A DNA stretch of 43,642 nt from a virus. Shown piece by piece: positions 16,865 to 26,200 of this stretch (positions are counted from its first letter, which is position 1; every line of letters starts with the position of its first letter). The stretch spans positions 1-43,642 of IMG/VR virus record IMGVR_UViG_3300029267_001394, one strand, 5' to 3'. Both the position numbers and the translations under genes were made by a program. Under the pieces are notes generated by a model. That model was not told where the DNA came from. It saw nothing but the letters and a program-made list of their open reading frames with translations, and searched no databases.

Positions 16865-17254
16865 ATGGTCACCGCAGTATCCCCGAACCGGAAGGTCCCC
16901 TACGTCCTCGAGAGCGAGCGAGTCGCGCTCCCCGGCGAGGAGCACCGTCCCACGACGTTCTACCTCCGAGACCTCACGCCCGCCGAGGACGCCGAGGTCT
17001 CGGACCAGGGCGGCGTTCTCCGCGACGGCGTCTTCGTCCCGACGACCTCCCTCCAGCAGCTCAAGGCGCTTCGCGCCGGGCTTGTTGGCTGGGAGGGCCT
17101 CCGGGACGAGAAAGGCGACCTCGTCCCGTGGGAAGACGGGCTCAAGGGGGAGGCGCTCGACGCGCAGCTCGCGCTCCTCCCTCGGCCCGTCCGCCGGGAA
17201 CTCGGGAAGCAGATCCTCGCGGGCCTGACCGTCTCGACGGCGGAAAAGTCCTAG
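16865..17254 (+). CDS. Tail assembly chaperone, G-like
   Basis: A 129-residue protein between tail tube and tape measure, the position of lambda gpG. It includes FYLRDLTPAEDAEVSD and the helical RAGLVGWEGLRDEKGD and LALLPRPVRRELGKQIL, with typical chaperone wording such as a short LxGWExLxDxxG segment. It would coat the tape measure during tail assembly. Near its 3' end lies a slippery sequence (17242-17248) from which a -1 shift yields the longer G-T product. The TAG at 17252-17254 ends the short form. Confidence 0.82.
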   Translation: MVTAVSPNRKVPYVLESERVALPGEEHRPTTFYLRDLTPAEDAEVSDQGGVLRDGVFVPTTSLQQLKALRAGLVGWEGLRDEKGDLVPWEDGLKGEALDAQLALLPRPVRRELGKQILAGLTVSTAEKS

Positions 17255-17706
17255 CGGCGGTTCATGACGCCCTCGGCGAGCGCGGGACCGGGCCGAGCTG
17301 CCAGGTCTGCCGAAGGCCGGAAGCCGCCGCGAAGCGCGCCCTCTGGGGCTGCGACGCCCCCGCCGACCTCCCGGTCTACGAGGTCTCCTGCGTCCTCTGC
17401 GGCGGCCAGGACGGCGAGTGTCCCCGCTGCGGCGGGACGGGCCTCGTCCCGCTCTACCGCTGCGCCTCGGCTCTCCGGGCGTCGGACCCGTTCGTCTCCG
17501 AGTTCATGGGCGCCTATAGCGCGTTCCGCTCCCGGGGGACGCTCCCGGCGGCCGGCGGGCTCTGGGATCAGACCCGGACCTGGGTCCGCCTCTCCTCGCT
17601 CGCGGACGCCGAGATCGCCACAATGCAGAGCCGAGCCGACCGATCGTTCCTCGAGGAGTCGGAAGCAAAGCGCCGCCGCAACCGCCTAGTTCCTGGGTCC
17701 TCCTGA
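16865..17706 (+). CDS. Tail assembly chaperone G-T, -1 frameshift product
   Basis: The second frame is open through 17706 but has no credible start of its own after the G stop, so expression by -1 frameshifting is inferred. The shift at 17246-17248 joins 128 G codons to VLAAVHDALGERG and gives about 280 residues. The T part carries three cysteine pairs: CQVC, CVLCGG and CPRCGGTG. The last two resemble the zinc-binding repeats of DnaJ. Lambda makes G and G-T by the same logic, with T contacting the tube protein. The DnaJ-like zinc motif in the T part is unusual. Confidence 0.75.
17242..17248 (+). promoter_or_regulatory. Candidate -1 ribosomal slippery site
   Basis: G GAA AAG in the G frame, four codons before and including the last Lys, followed by TCC TAG. 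The A-site Lys tRNA can re-pair on AAA after a -1 slip; the P-site re-pairing (GAA to GGA) is imperfect. The stop codon lies two codons downstream. Lambda uses the related GGGAAAG at the equivalent place. Confidence 0.65.
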
Positions 17707-17718
17707 CCGCCCCCTCCG

Positions 17719-19944
17719 ATGGCCGATGAATATCTGAAGGCAGTCGCCGAGCTAGAAGGCGACATGAGAGCGCAGATCGAGGAGATCGGCGACGAGGCGG
17801 TCCGGACCGGCAAGAAGGCCAAGAAGGCGTTCGATAAGATCGACCGCGAGGCGCGCGAGGCGTCTCGCAAGATCGAGGACGCGGTTCGGAAGGTCGGCGG
17901 GACCTCGGCGAAGGTCTTCGCCGTCGTCGGCGCGGCGACCACCGCCGCCGGCTTCGCGATGAGCAGCGCCGCCGCCGACGCGGAGGAACTCGAGTCGAAG
18001 TTCGACGCCCTCTTCGGGGAGTCGGCGACCCGGGCTCGAGCCTGGGGCGACGACTTCCGCGAGGCGGTCGGGCGCGGCGCGATCGAGACCCGGCAGGCGC
18101 TCGCGGACATGCGAGGCTTCACCGAGGGCCTCAAGCTCTCCGGAGACGAAGCGGACGAGCTGAGCTTCAAGCTCACGCAGATGGCCGTCGACCTCTCGAG
18201 CTTCTACAACGTCGAGCAGGAGGACGCCTCGCAGCGACTCCGCTCCGGCCTCATCGGCAACGCCGAGGCGCTCGACGCCTTCGCCGCGCGGATCTCGGAG
18301 TCGCAACTCAAGGAGTACGCCGAGGACGTCGGCGTTCTCTACAACGAGCTGGACGACACGGGGAAAGTCCTCCTCCGGCTCGAGCTACTCCAGCAGAAGG
18401 TCTCGAAGGCGATGGGCGACGCCGAACGGACCGCCGGCTCGTTCACAAACCAGATGCGCGCCTTGAAAGGCGGCGCGGCGGACGCGGCGGCCGAGTTCGG
18501 GACGCTGGTCAATCAGGGAATCTCCGAAGCTATCGAGGGCCTCGGAGGTCCGGACAAGCTGATCGACCTCTTCAAGGTCGGCGCGGCGGCGGCGGCCGAG
18601 ATGACCCTGACCCTGGTCGAGTTGGCTCGAGTTGGTCTCGCCGACGCGGTCGAGGGGATGGACGAACTCGGGGGCTCGCGCGCCGCGATCCTCCAGCTCC
18701 AGATCCAATTCGAGCGGCTCCGGCTCGGGATCCGGAACTTCGAAGCAGAGATGGACTCCCTCGTCGATCGCTTCGACTTCCTCCCGCAGGTCCGGATCTT
18801 CAAGCAGATGGAGGACGCGGTCGAGGGCCTCCTCGACCTCTCTTCGCAGTCGACGGACGAGTTGATCACGAAGCGCGAGGCGCTCGTCGCGACCCTCGAG
18901 AAGGAGGAGCGCGCTCTCGCCGCCACGATCGACTTCAACAAGGCGAACTTCGAGAGCCTTGGAGACCTCTCCGACGAGCAGATCGCCTCCTGGCAGGGCC
19001 AGAACGAAGCGGTCCGGTTGGCGCGGCAGGCGCTCGCGGACTACGACGCGCAGGTCGACCCGGCGGTCGCGAAGATCTCGAGGCTCCGGCAGGAGCTGGA
19101 AGCCCTCGGAGGCAAAGGCGGCGGAACCCCGAACCCCTTCGCGGACCTCGATACGGGCCCGGAGACGCTCCCGGTCGACGTCGAGGCGACGGGCGGGCTC
19201 GAGATCAACTCGACCGAGGCGACCGACGCGATCGCTACGAGCCTCGGCGTCTTGAAGAAGAACGCCGAAGTCGCGCTCGCCGCGCTCGGCGACGTCCGAG
19301 ACCAGATCTTCTCGGGGGGCTCCGGCGGCGAGGCCGAGCCGGAGGCCGGCGGCGGCTGGCTCTCGGGCGTGCAGGAGGCGGCCGATTCCTCCCGCGTCCT
19401 CTTCGACCGCTGGGCAGAGTCGATGGTCGACGGATCTTCCGATGCGGCCGACGCCTTCGACGAGTTCGGGAAGCGGTTCCTCAAGCAGGCCGCCGCGATC
19501 ATCCTCCGGCAGCAGATCCTCAACGCGCTCGGGATCTCCTTCGACGGAGGCTTCTCCTCGACCGGAAAGGGTCTCTCGGGCGCGCTCGGCTTTGGGGCCA
19601 AGCAGGCGAACGGAGGAATCCTCCAGGGCGCTGCGATGGCGAACGGGGGCGTCCTCCCGTTCAACGCCTATGCCTCGGGAGGGATCGCGACCGGGCCGCA
19701 GCTCGCGCTTATGGGCGAGAACCCCTTCTTCAAGGGCGAGGCGTTCGTCCCGCTCCCCGACGGCCGGAAGATCGAGGTCGAGGGCGGCGGCATGGGCGGC
19801 GGCGTGACTTTCCAGGTCCAGGCGATCGACGCGAAGAGCTTCCGCGACCGGATCCTCGAGGAGCGCGAGACCTACATCGGCCTGGTCCGCGAGGCGATGA
19901 TCCGCGACCGCGCGTTCCGTCAAACCGTCGGGCAGGCCCGCTAG
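17719..19944 (+). CDS. Tail tape measure protein
   Basis: A 741-residue protein, the largest gene between the chaperone pair and the tip genes. The start is helical and charged (FDKIDREAREASRKIEDAVRK), followed by a hydrophobic VFAVVGAATTAAGFAMSSAAA segment (about 65-87). A domain like those in other tape measures follows (RGAIETRQALADMRGFTEGL, MAVDLSSFYNVEQEDAS). The middle is coiled coil and the end is Gly-rich (ANGGILQGAAMANGG), which fits membrane or channel interaction. At about 1.5 angstrom per residue it predicts a tail shaft near 110 nm. The C-rich leader lacks a Shine-Dalgarno. Confidence 0.93.
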   Translation: MADEYLKAVAELEGDMRAQIEEIGDEAVRTGKKAKKAFDKIDREAREASRKIEDAVRKVGGTSAKVFAVVGAATTAAGFAMSSAAADAEELESKFDALFGESATRARAWGDDFREAVGRGAIETRQALADMRGFTEGLKLSGDEADELSFKLTQMAVDLSSFYNVEQEDASQRLRSGLIGNAEALDAFAARISESQLKEYAEDVGVLYNELDDTGKVLLRLELLQQKVSKAMGDAERTAGSFTNQMRALKGGAADAAAEFGTLVNQGISEAIEGLGGPDKLIDLFKVGAAAAAEMTLTLVELARVGLADAVEGMDELGGSRAAILQLQIQFERLRLGIRNFEAEMDSLVDRFDFLPQVRIFKQMEDAVEGLLDLSSQSTDELITKREALVATLEKEERALAATIDFNKANFESLGDLSDEQIASWQGQNEAVRLARQALADYDAQVDPAVAKISRLRQELEALGGKGGGTPNPFADLDTGPETLPVDVEATGGLEINSTEATDAIATSLGVLKKNAEVALAALGDVRDQIFSGGSGGEAEPEAGGGWLSGVQEAADSSRVLFDRWAESMVDGSSDAADAFDEFGKRFLKQAAAIILRQQILNALGISFDGGFSSTGKGLSGALGFGAKQANGGILQGAAMANGGVLPFNAYASGGIATGPQLALMGENPFFKGEAFVPLPDGRKIEVEGGGMGGGVTFQVQAIDAKSFRDRILEERETYIGLVREAMIRDRAFRQTVGQAR

Positions 19945-19946
19945 TC

Positions 19947-22067
19947 ATGCCGACGAACGTCTGGCCCCAAACGGACACCTTCTCGGACGGAGTCGCCGAG
20001 GGCCTCGTCTCGTTCGGCTCGGAGTTCAACTCGACGATCGGGCTCGCGCTCGCGTCGAACGTGATCCGGCGCGGGCACTACTGCGTCTTCGAGAAGGTCG
20101 GGACCGAGTCCGAGTTCACCTTCGACCGCGTCTTCGCAAACGTGCAGGACAGTCTCTTCGCGGGCGTCTCGGACTCCGTCGGCGTGCTCCACCGCCGGCC
20201 CTACTCCGGAGACGTCAAGGTCGAGGCGACCTTCTGCCTCCGCTCGCTGACCGGGACGACCGACTCCTCGCATTTCCGCCGCGCCGGAGTCTGCGCTCGC
20301 GTCCAGGGCGGGACGTTGGTCAACGACGCGACGACGAACGTCGCCCACCAGGACTCGAGCTTCTACTGGGCTCGCCTCGAGCAGACCGCCGACTGGCCCG
20401 CGACGACCTACCGCTTTCAGATCCTGCGCGTCGTCGCCGGCGTCGAGACCGTCGTCGTCGAGACGGAGGAGCTGACCTCGAGCGCGATCTCGGGCAACTT
20501 CACGAAGGACTTCTCGATCTCCCTCGAGGTCGCGGCGAACGGATCGGACGTCGACCTCACCGCGACGCTCGTCGGCGTGACCTTCGAGAGCGTCGCGTCC
20601 TCGGTCGTCTCCCCGGGCCCGGGCTCGTTGATCCCCGGCGGGCTCAAAATGCGGCGCCTCGGCAGCGGCGCCGGCGCGGTCGCCTCGATCGCCGGCGGGA
20701 CGTTCTCGCAGACTCAGACCCTCGACGCGAAGGCGACGAAGCTCGACCCGTCGACGCCGCTCTTCACGATCTCCGCGACGGACTCGAGCGGCTCGAAGCT
20801 CACCGGCGCCGGGCGCGTCGCGGTGACGTCCCAGCGCGATATCGGCTTCGGCGTCGTCGGCTATTCCGCTCTGCAGTCGAAAGAGGTCTCCGTCGTCGAG
20901 CCGCCGGCGACCGCTCCCTCCTTCCGGGAAGTCTGGAAACGCGAGTTCCTCCAGGCGGACTACGACGGCTTCATCGCCGTTCGCAACTATCAGGGCTTCC
21001 AGTTCTTCTACAAGGACGGAGCGGCCGAGCGACGCCCGGAGGGCCGGCTCACGGTCTCGGGCGTCTCCACGCCGCAGTTCGGCTCCGGCGGCGCGGGCTT
21101 CGCGATGTTCTCGGACGCCTTCTCGGCGGACCTCGAGGAGTTCGATCTCGGGCTCAGGCTACCGAACTCGAGGACGCATCGGGTCCGCTTCACGGTCTCC
21201 CCGACGCTCTCGGCAGTCGGAAGCTCCCTCGCAACGATCCTCTACAACCGAGGCGTTCCCGGGTCCTACACGCTCCGCGTCCCCTTCTCGGGCGCGGGCT
21301 CGCTGATCCTGCTCGAGCGGCAAAACCCGACGACGTCGGCGACGGAGATCATTGCCTCGTTCACGGCGACGATTCCGACCGCCTCCTCCTCGGTCCTCGA
21401 GTTCGAAGCGACGACGGACCCGGCGCCCGGCGCGGAGGCTCCGGTCCGCTTGCGCGCGTGGCTCAACTCGACCCAGATCGCCTTCACGACGGGCCTTGTA
21501 ACGGGCGGGATTACGATCCTCCCGGACGGGACGGTCGTCGACGCCTCGACCTCCAAGGCCGGATTTGGCGGGAGCTTCGCGCATCAGACGCTCTTCACCG
21601 CCTCCGAGCCGGCGACGTCGAACTTCGAGCTGACGACGGAGCAGATCGTCGAGAGCGAGGCGGTCGACCCAGACTCGATCGACCCGGACAACCTGACCGC
21701 CTACGCCTGGCCCGGCGAGTGCGACGGACAGACCGGGACGCTCGCGCTCGAGTACGAATTCCTTCTCGGCCGCGAGGCGGCGGTCCGCCGCGACGACGTC
21801 CGCTTCGAGAACGGCTCCCCCGGCCGGCACCTGGGCGGCATCGCTCCGCGTCGGACCTACCGCGTCCGCCACCTCTCGATGGACGAGGCGCTCGCGCAGG
21901 ATTGGATCGACTTCTGGGAGGCCCACCGGAACGAGATCCCCTTCACCTGGACGCCGCTCGAGGACGGCTTCGCCGGCTGCTTCCGCTTCGTCGGCGACGA
22001 GCTTCCGGTCGAGCGGACGGGCCCGGTCTACTCCCTCAACGTCACGATCGAGGAGCTTCGAGGATGA
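19947..22067 (+). CDS. Minor tail protein, M-like C-terminus with large beta-sandwich N-region
   Basis: A 706-residue protein. Residues about 590-706 (GTLALEYEFLLGREAAVRRDD, RRTYRVRHLSMDEA, WIDFWEAHRNEIPFTWTP) fit the distal tail/gpM-type module placed after the tape measure. The N-terminal 580 residues are beta-rich, apparently two lectin-like sandwiches (first about 5-230, with FRRAGVCARVQGG; second about 300-570). Lambda gpM is only about 110 residues, so the extra region probably decorates the tip and may bind host surface sugars. It starts 2 bases after the tape measure stop; its stop overlaps the next ATG. Confidence 0.78.
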   Translation: MPTNVWPQTDTFSDGVAEGLVSFGSEFNSTIGLALASNVIRRGHYCVFEKVGTESEFTFDRVFANVQDSLFAGVSDSVGVLHRRPYSGDVKVEATFCLRSLTGTTDSSHFRRAGVCARVQGGTLVNDATTNVAHQDSSFYWARLEQTADWPATTYRFQILRVVAGVETVVVETEELTSSAISGNFTKDFSISLEVAANGSDVDLTATLVGVTFESVASSVVSPGPGSLIPGGLKMRRLGSGAGAVASIAGGTFSQTQTLDAKATKLDPSTPLFTISATDSSGSKLTGAGRVAVTSQRDIGFGVVGYSALQSKEVSVVEPPATAPSFREVWKREFLQADYDGFIAVRNYQGFQFFYKDGAAERRPEGRLTVSGVSTPQFGSGGAGFAMFSDAFSADLEEFDLGLRLPNSRTHRVRFTVSPTLSAVGSSLATILYNRGVPGSYTLRVPFSGAGSLILLERQNPTTSATEIIASFTATIPTASSSVLEFEATTDPAPGAEAPVRLRAWLNSTQIAFTTGLVTGGITILPDGTVVDASTSKAGFGGSFAHQTLFTASEPATSNFELTTEQIVESEAVDPDSIDPDNLTAYAWPGECDGQTGTLALEYEFLLGREAAVRRDDVRFENGSPGRHLGGIAPRRTYRVRHLSMDEALAQDWIDFWEAHRNEIPFTWTPLEDGFAGCFRFVGDELPVERTGPVYSLNVTIEELRG

Positions 22068-22762
22068 CCCAAGGACTCGATCCGTCCCTCCTCCGCGAGG
22101 GAAACCGCGTTCTCCACGACCGGCCGTTCCTCTGGCTCTACGGGCTCACCGTCCCCGAGGGCGACGGCGCCGGGCAGGAGATCCGGCTCGCCAAGTCGAA
22201 CGTCGACGTCTACTTCCGGACCGACTCGAGCGGAGCGCCGCTCCGGTGGCAGGCGGCGGACGTCGCCTCGACCGGCTTCGAGTGGGACTCCGAAGGCAAC
22301 CTCCCGGAGTATTCGCTGACGATCGGAGACCCTCGTCGGACGATCGGGCAGAAGATCGAGGACTGGCGCTATTTGACCAAGCCTCCGGCTCCGGCTCGGG
22401 TCCTCGTCGTGAACGAGGATCTCCTAGACAACCCGGACCACGCGCTCGAGGTCCGCTTCCGCGTCTCGCAGACCACCGTCACGCGCGAGGCGGCGACGCT
22501 CCGGCTCTCGACCTACAACCTGAACCTGATCCAGTTCCCGCAAGACCGGATCGTCCGCCAAGACTGCCGGCACGTCTACGGCGACAACCGCTGTGGGTTC
22601 CTCGTCGACGATTGGGATCCGGGCAAGGCGGCGCTTGGGCAATGCGACCAAACGCTCTCGGCTTGCAAGGCGCGCGGCGTCTACGAAGCGACGAACGGCT
22701 TCCCCCAGATCCACCCCGGGCGCTTCGGCGGCTTCCGGGGCGTCCCGAGGACGTCGTCTTGA
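22064..22762 (+). CDS. Minor tail protein L-like, four-cysteine cluster
   Basis: A 232-residue tip protein. Cys168, Cys177, Cys194 and Cys201 occur as CRHVYGDNRCGF and CDQTLSACKARG, followed by RFGGFRGVP. This pattern is typical of lambda gpL, whose cysteines bind an iron-sulfur cluster. The N-terminal 150 residues form strands with a SLTIGDPRRTIG segment and a VRFRVSQTTV segment. The ATG overlaps the stop of the M-like gene, and the real start lies well after the longest open frame start at 21458. Its stop overlaps the TTG of the K-like gene. Confidence 0.88.
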   Translation: MTQGLDPSLLREGNRVLHDRPFLWLYGLTVPEGDGAGQEIRLAKSNVDVYFRTDSSGAPLRWQAADVASTGFEWDSEGNLPEYSLTIGDPRRTIGQKIEDWRYLTKPPAPARVLVVNEDLLDNPDHALEVRFRVSQTTVTREAATLRLSTYNLNLIQFPQDRIVRQDCRHVYGDNRCGFLVDDWDPGKAALGQCDQTLSACKARGVYEATNGFPQIHPGRFGGFRGVPRTSS

Positions 22763-23241
22763 TTCTCGACCGCGCCGCCCGCTGGGATCGGGCTCGGAGT
22801 CTCGCGGCCGACCTCGTCGCCCAAACGATCCCGTGGGCCGAGCCGGGGGACCCCAACCGGGACCCGGACGGCGTCGATTGCGCGGGGGCTGTCCTGCGCC
22901 TCCTCGAGGCCGCAGGAGCGCGGTTCCCGTCCTCGCGGCTCTGGACGGTCGAGAGCTGGGCCGAGCCCGAGAGCGCGGCCCTGGCGAACGTTGAGGAGAT
23001 CGCCGAGGGCCCGGGCTGGACGCTCGTTTCCGGTCCCTGCCGGATGCTCCCCGACGACCTCGAGCCGCTCGACGTCGTCCTCTCCCGCGAGCAGACTTCG
23101 CCGCTCCACGTCTCGAGCGTCGTCGAGCCTCGAGGAGCCCGGCTCCTCACCGCCGTAAAGCCGGTCGGGCTCTGCGTCGTCCGTCGTCGTATCCTCGGGC
23201 CCATCCTGGCCGTCTACCGCCTCGAGGGCCTCTTCGAATGA
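22759..23241 (+). CDS. NlpC/P60-like tail peptidase, K-like
   Basis: A 160-residue protein with a papain-like core: DGVDCAGAVLRLL with Cys41 as nucleophile, and LEPLDVVLSREQTSPLHVSSVV with His117. Lambda gpK has a JAB domain before the NlpC/P60 domain; only the latter is present here. It may cut peptidoglycan cross-links during DNA entry. The start is TTG, overlapping the upstream TGA (TTGA) and giving a sensible N-terminus. The downstream ATG of the J-like gene overlaps its stop. Confidence 0.82.
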   Translation: MILDRAARWDRARSLAADLVAQTIPWAEPGDPNRDPDGVDCAGAVLRLLEAAGARFPSSRLWTVESWAEPESAALANVEEIAEGPGWTLVSGPCRMLPDDLEPLDVVLSREQTSPLHVSSVVEPRGARLLTAVKPVGLCVVRRRILGPILAVYRLEGLFE

Positions 23242-26200
23242 CCCGCGCGCTGATCCCCGAGGGCCCGATCGCCCTCTCCTTGATCGACGACCCCTTCCAG
23301 CCCTTCTCGCGGCGGAAGCGGCTCGTCCCCTACCGCGTCGGCATGACGGCGCGCGAGCTTGCCGACGAGGCCTGGGGAGCCGGCGTCTCGGCGGTCGCGA
23401 TCTTCCCCGGCAAGGGCCACGCGCGCCTCGGCGAGGTCTGGGAGCCCGACGAGCTGGCCGACCGTCTCCTCGAGCCCGGCGAGGTCGTGACCCTCGCGCA
23501 GCTCCCCGAGGGCCTCGAGATCACGCTCGGCTCGGTAATCGCGAGCCTTCTCGTCTCGGCCGCCGTGACGCTGGTCACAAACTTGCTCTTCCCGCCGCCT
23601 GACGTCCCGACGCAGGTCGAGGAGGACTCCTCCAAGACCTACGGCTTCAACGGGATTCGGACCAACTACAAGGCGGTGGGCTCGACGATCCCGGTCGTCT
23701 ACGGCTACCACGGCGTCGGCGGTTTGGTGATCTCGCAGGAGATCGTCGAGGCGCTCGACGTCTCGATTGCCGGCCCCAACAAGGTGCAGCAGACGCTTCG
23801 CGTCCTCCTCGCGGTTTGCGAGGGACCGATCCGGTCGATCGGAGGGGTCACGGCCGACTCAGACGAACTCGTCGGCGAGAATCTGCCCCAAGGCCTCAAG
23901 ATCAACGGGAACACCGCCTCCAACCTCGAGGGCGTCAAGGCGTTCGTTCGCCTCGGGACGATCGAACAGGCGACGATCCCCGGCTTTTCGATCGCCTCGA
24001 CGATCTACAACGTCGGGACGCCGATCGAAAACTGGGACGAGAACGGCGACGCGATCACCGACTGGAGCGAGGCGGTCGCCTACGACATGCCGGAGGAGGG
24101 AGACTTCGCGACCGTCGCGATCCAGTTCCCGAAGGGGCTCTACAATGTCGACGGGAACGGAAACACCGGGACGCTGACCACGGAGATCGCGGTCCGCTTC
24201 CAAGAACTCGACGCCGGCGGCAGCCCGATCGGCTCGGCGGTCGACGTCCTCGGAGGTCAACCGATCGTCTTCTCGGAGGCGATCCCCTCGGCCTTCACTC
24301 GCCTCGTTCGCTTTCCGCTCTACGACCCAGCCACGGTCGCCTACGCCACGGCCGCGACCGGCATCACGCTGAACGGAGACGACGGCGACTTCTGCCGCGC
24401 GAACGCTCGCCTCCCCTACGCCGGCGCGAGCGGCAACCCGGAGGCGCCGAGCTTCTCGATCGAGACCTGGCACCGCCGGAACAACGTCCCGCCGAACAAC
24501 GAGTTCCTCTTCTCCCTCGCCGACGGATCGTTCCAGTCGACGACGGTCCCCTCGCAGATCCAGGGGATTACCGCTCGGATCGTCAACGGGACCCTTCGCG
24601 TGCATTGGGGCGACGGATCGAGCGTCGAGACGCTCACCGTCTCTGGCTTCACGCTCGAGACGGTCCAGTCAATCCCGGGCGGGACCGGGACCGGCCCCTG
24701 GTATCAGGTCGTCGTGACCTACGAGCTAGGCGCCGGCCCGGGCAACGAGGACCGGCTTCGCGTCTTCATCAACGGAGCGCAGCGCGCCGAGGCTCTTACC
24801 CTCCTCCGGTGGACCTACCCCACGACCCACGATCGGTTGATCCTCGGAAGCTGGGGGCCAAACCTCGGGACGCTTCACGGCTTCATTCAGTTTGACCGCT
24901 GCCGCGTCTGGGAGCGCGCTCTCACGCCGGCCGCGATCTCGGCCGCGTTTGTCTCGCAGAACCCCGAGACCTACTCGGCGGACGACCTCGTCCTTGACTG
25001 GACGATGGACTCGAACTCCCTCGTCTCGGGAACGAGCTACACGATCCCCGCGAACGGCTCGACGACGATCTCCGGACAGCTCGAGCTACCGTCCGCGTTC
25101 GGCGACCACCAATCGGAGGGCGTCCTCCCTCCCGCGCTCACGCAGGGCACGCCGAAACGGGCGCGTTATCGGATCTCGGTCCAGCGCCTCTCGAACCAGC
25201 AGGACACGACCAAAAACCAGGGTTCGACGACCTTCCAGAGCGTTACGGTCGGAGTCGACGAGGCGTTTGTGTATCCCGAGGTCGCCCTCCTCGGGCTCGA
25301 GATCCCCGCGCAGGCCGACGCCTCCGGAGGCACTCCAGAGTTCTTGATCCCGGTCGAGGGGAAGCTCGTCCGCGTCCGGACGGGAGGAACGACGACGGAG
25401 CCCGTCTTCTCGACGGTCTTCTCCCGCAACCCTTGGTGGATCGCTCTCGACCACTACCTGAACCCGAGGGCTCTCGGCGAGTTCCACGATCAAGCCGACT
25501 TCGACTTTGACAACGTCCAAGAGGTCGCGGATTACGCCGACGTCAACGTGACCGACGGGACGGCGGCGCTCGAGCCCCAGGGCTCCTTCGCCTACAACCT
25601 CGCCGACTCGACCTGGGAGGCAGTCTTCCTTGCCGAGGACTTCCCCGACTCTTGGTTTTCCGGCAAGACCGTCGAAGTCAACGGGCTGGGCTCCGCGCTC
25701 GAGGCGGCCGGTTGGCCCGGCGACGGATCCGAGGTCTCGATCGTCAAGATCTCCGACACGACCGTCTCGCAGACGACGCCGGCGAAGAACGTCGAGTTCT
25801 CCTGGCCCGAGGGTCTCGCGTTCCCCCCGAGCGGAACCGCGACGCCGAGCGCAACGCCTGGCTCGAGCTTCCAGACGAAGGCTCCCCGGCACCGCTGCGA
25901 TATCGTCTTTGACCGCGCCGACGGGAACGCTTGGGACGCGCTTCAGAAGATCGTCCGCGCCGGCCGAGGCGCCGCAATCTCGCTCGGCTCTAAGGTTCGG
26001 TTCCGAGCGCAGCGTCCGGAAGTCCCGGTCCACGTCTTCAGCGAGGCGAACATTCTCGAGGGCTCCCTGACGATCTCGGGGATCTCGCCCGAGGACGAGT
26101 TCAATACCGCCGTCGCCGAGATCCTCAACGAGACGGTCGACTGGGAGCGGGAGCCCGTCCAGCGGCAAAGCGACGAGCTACGGGACGCCTCCGACTTTGT

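Noticed and set aside
18361-18373. GGGAAAGTCCTCC inside the tape measure gene as a seventh operator
   Set aside because: It lacks the final TCCC half and lies deep in coding sequence; probably chance.
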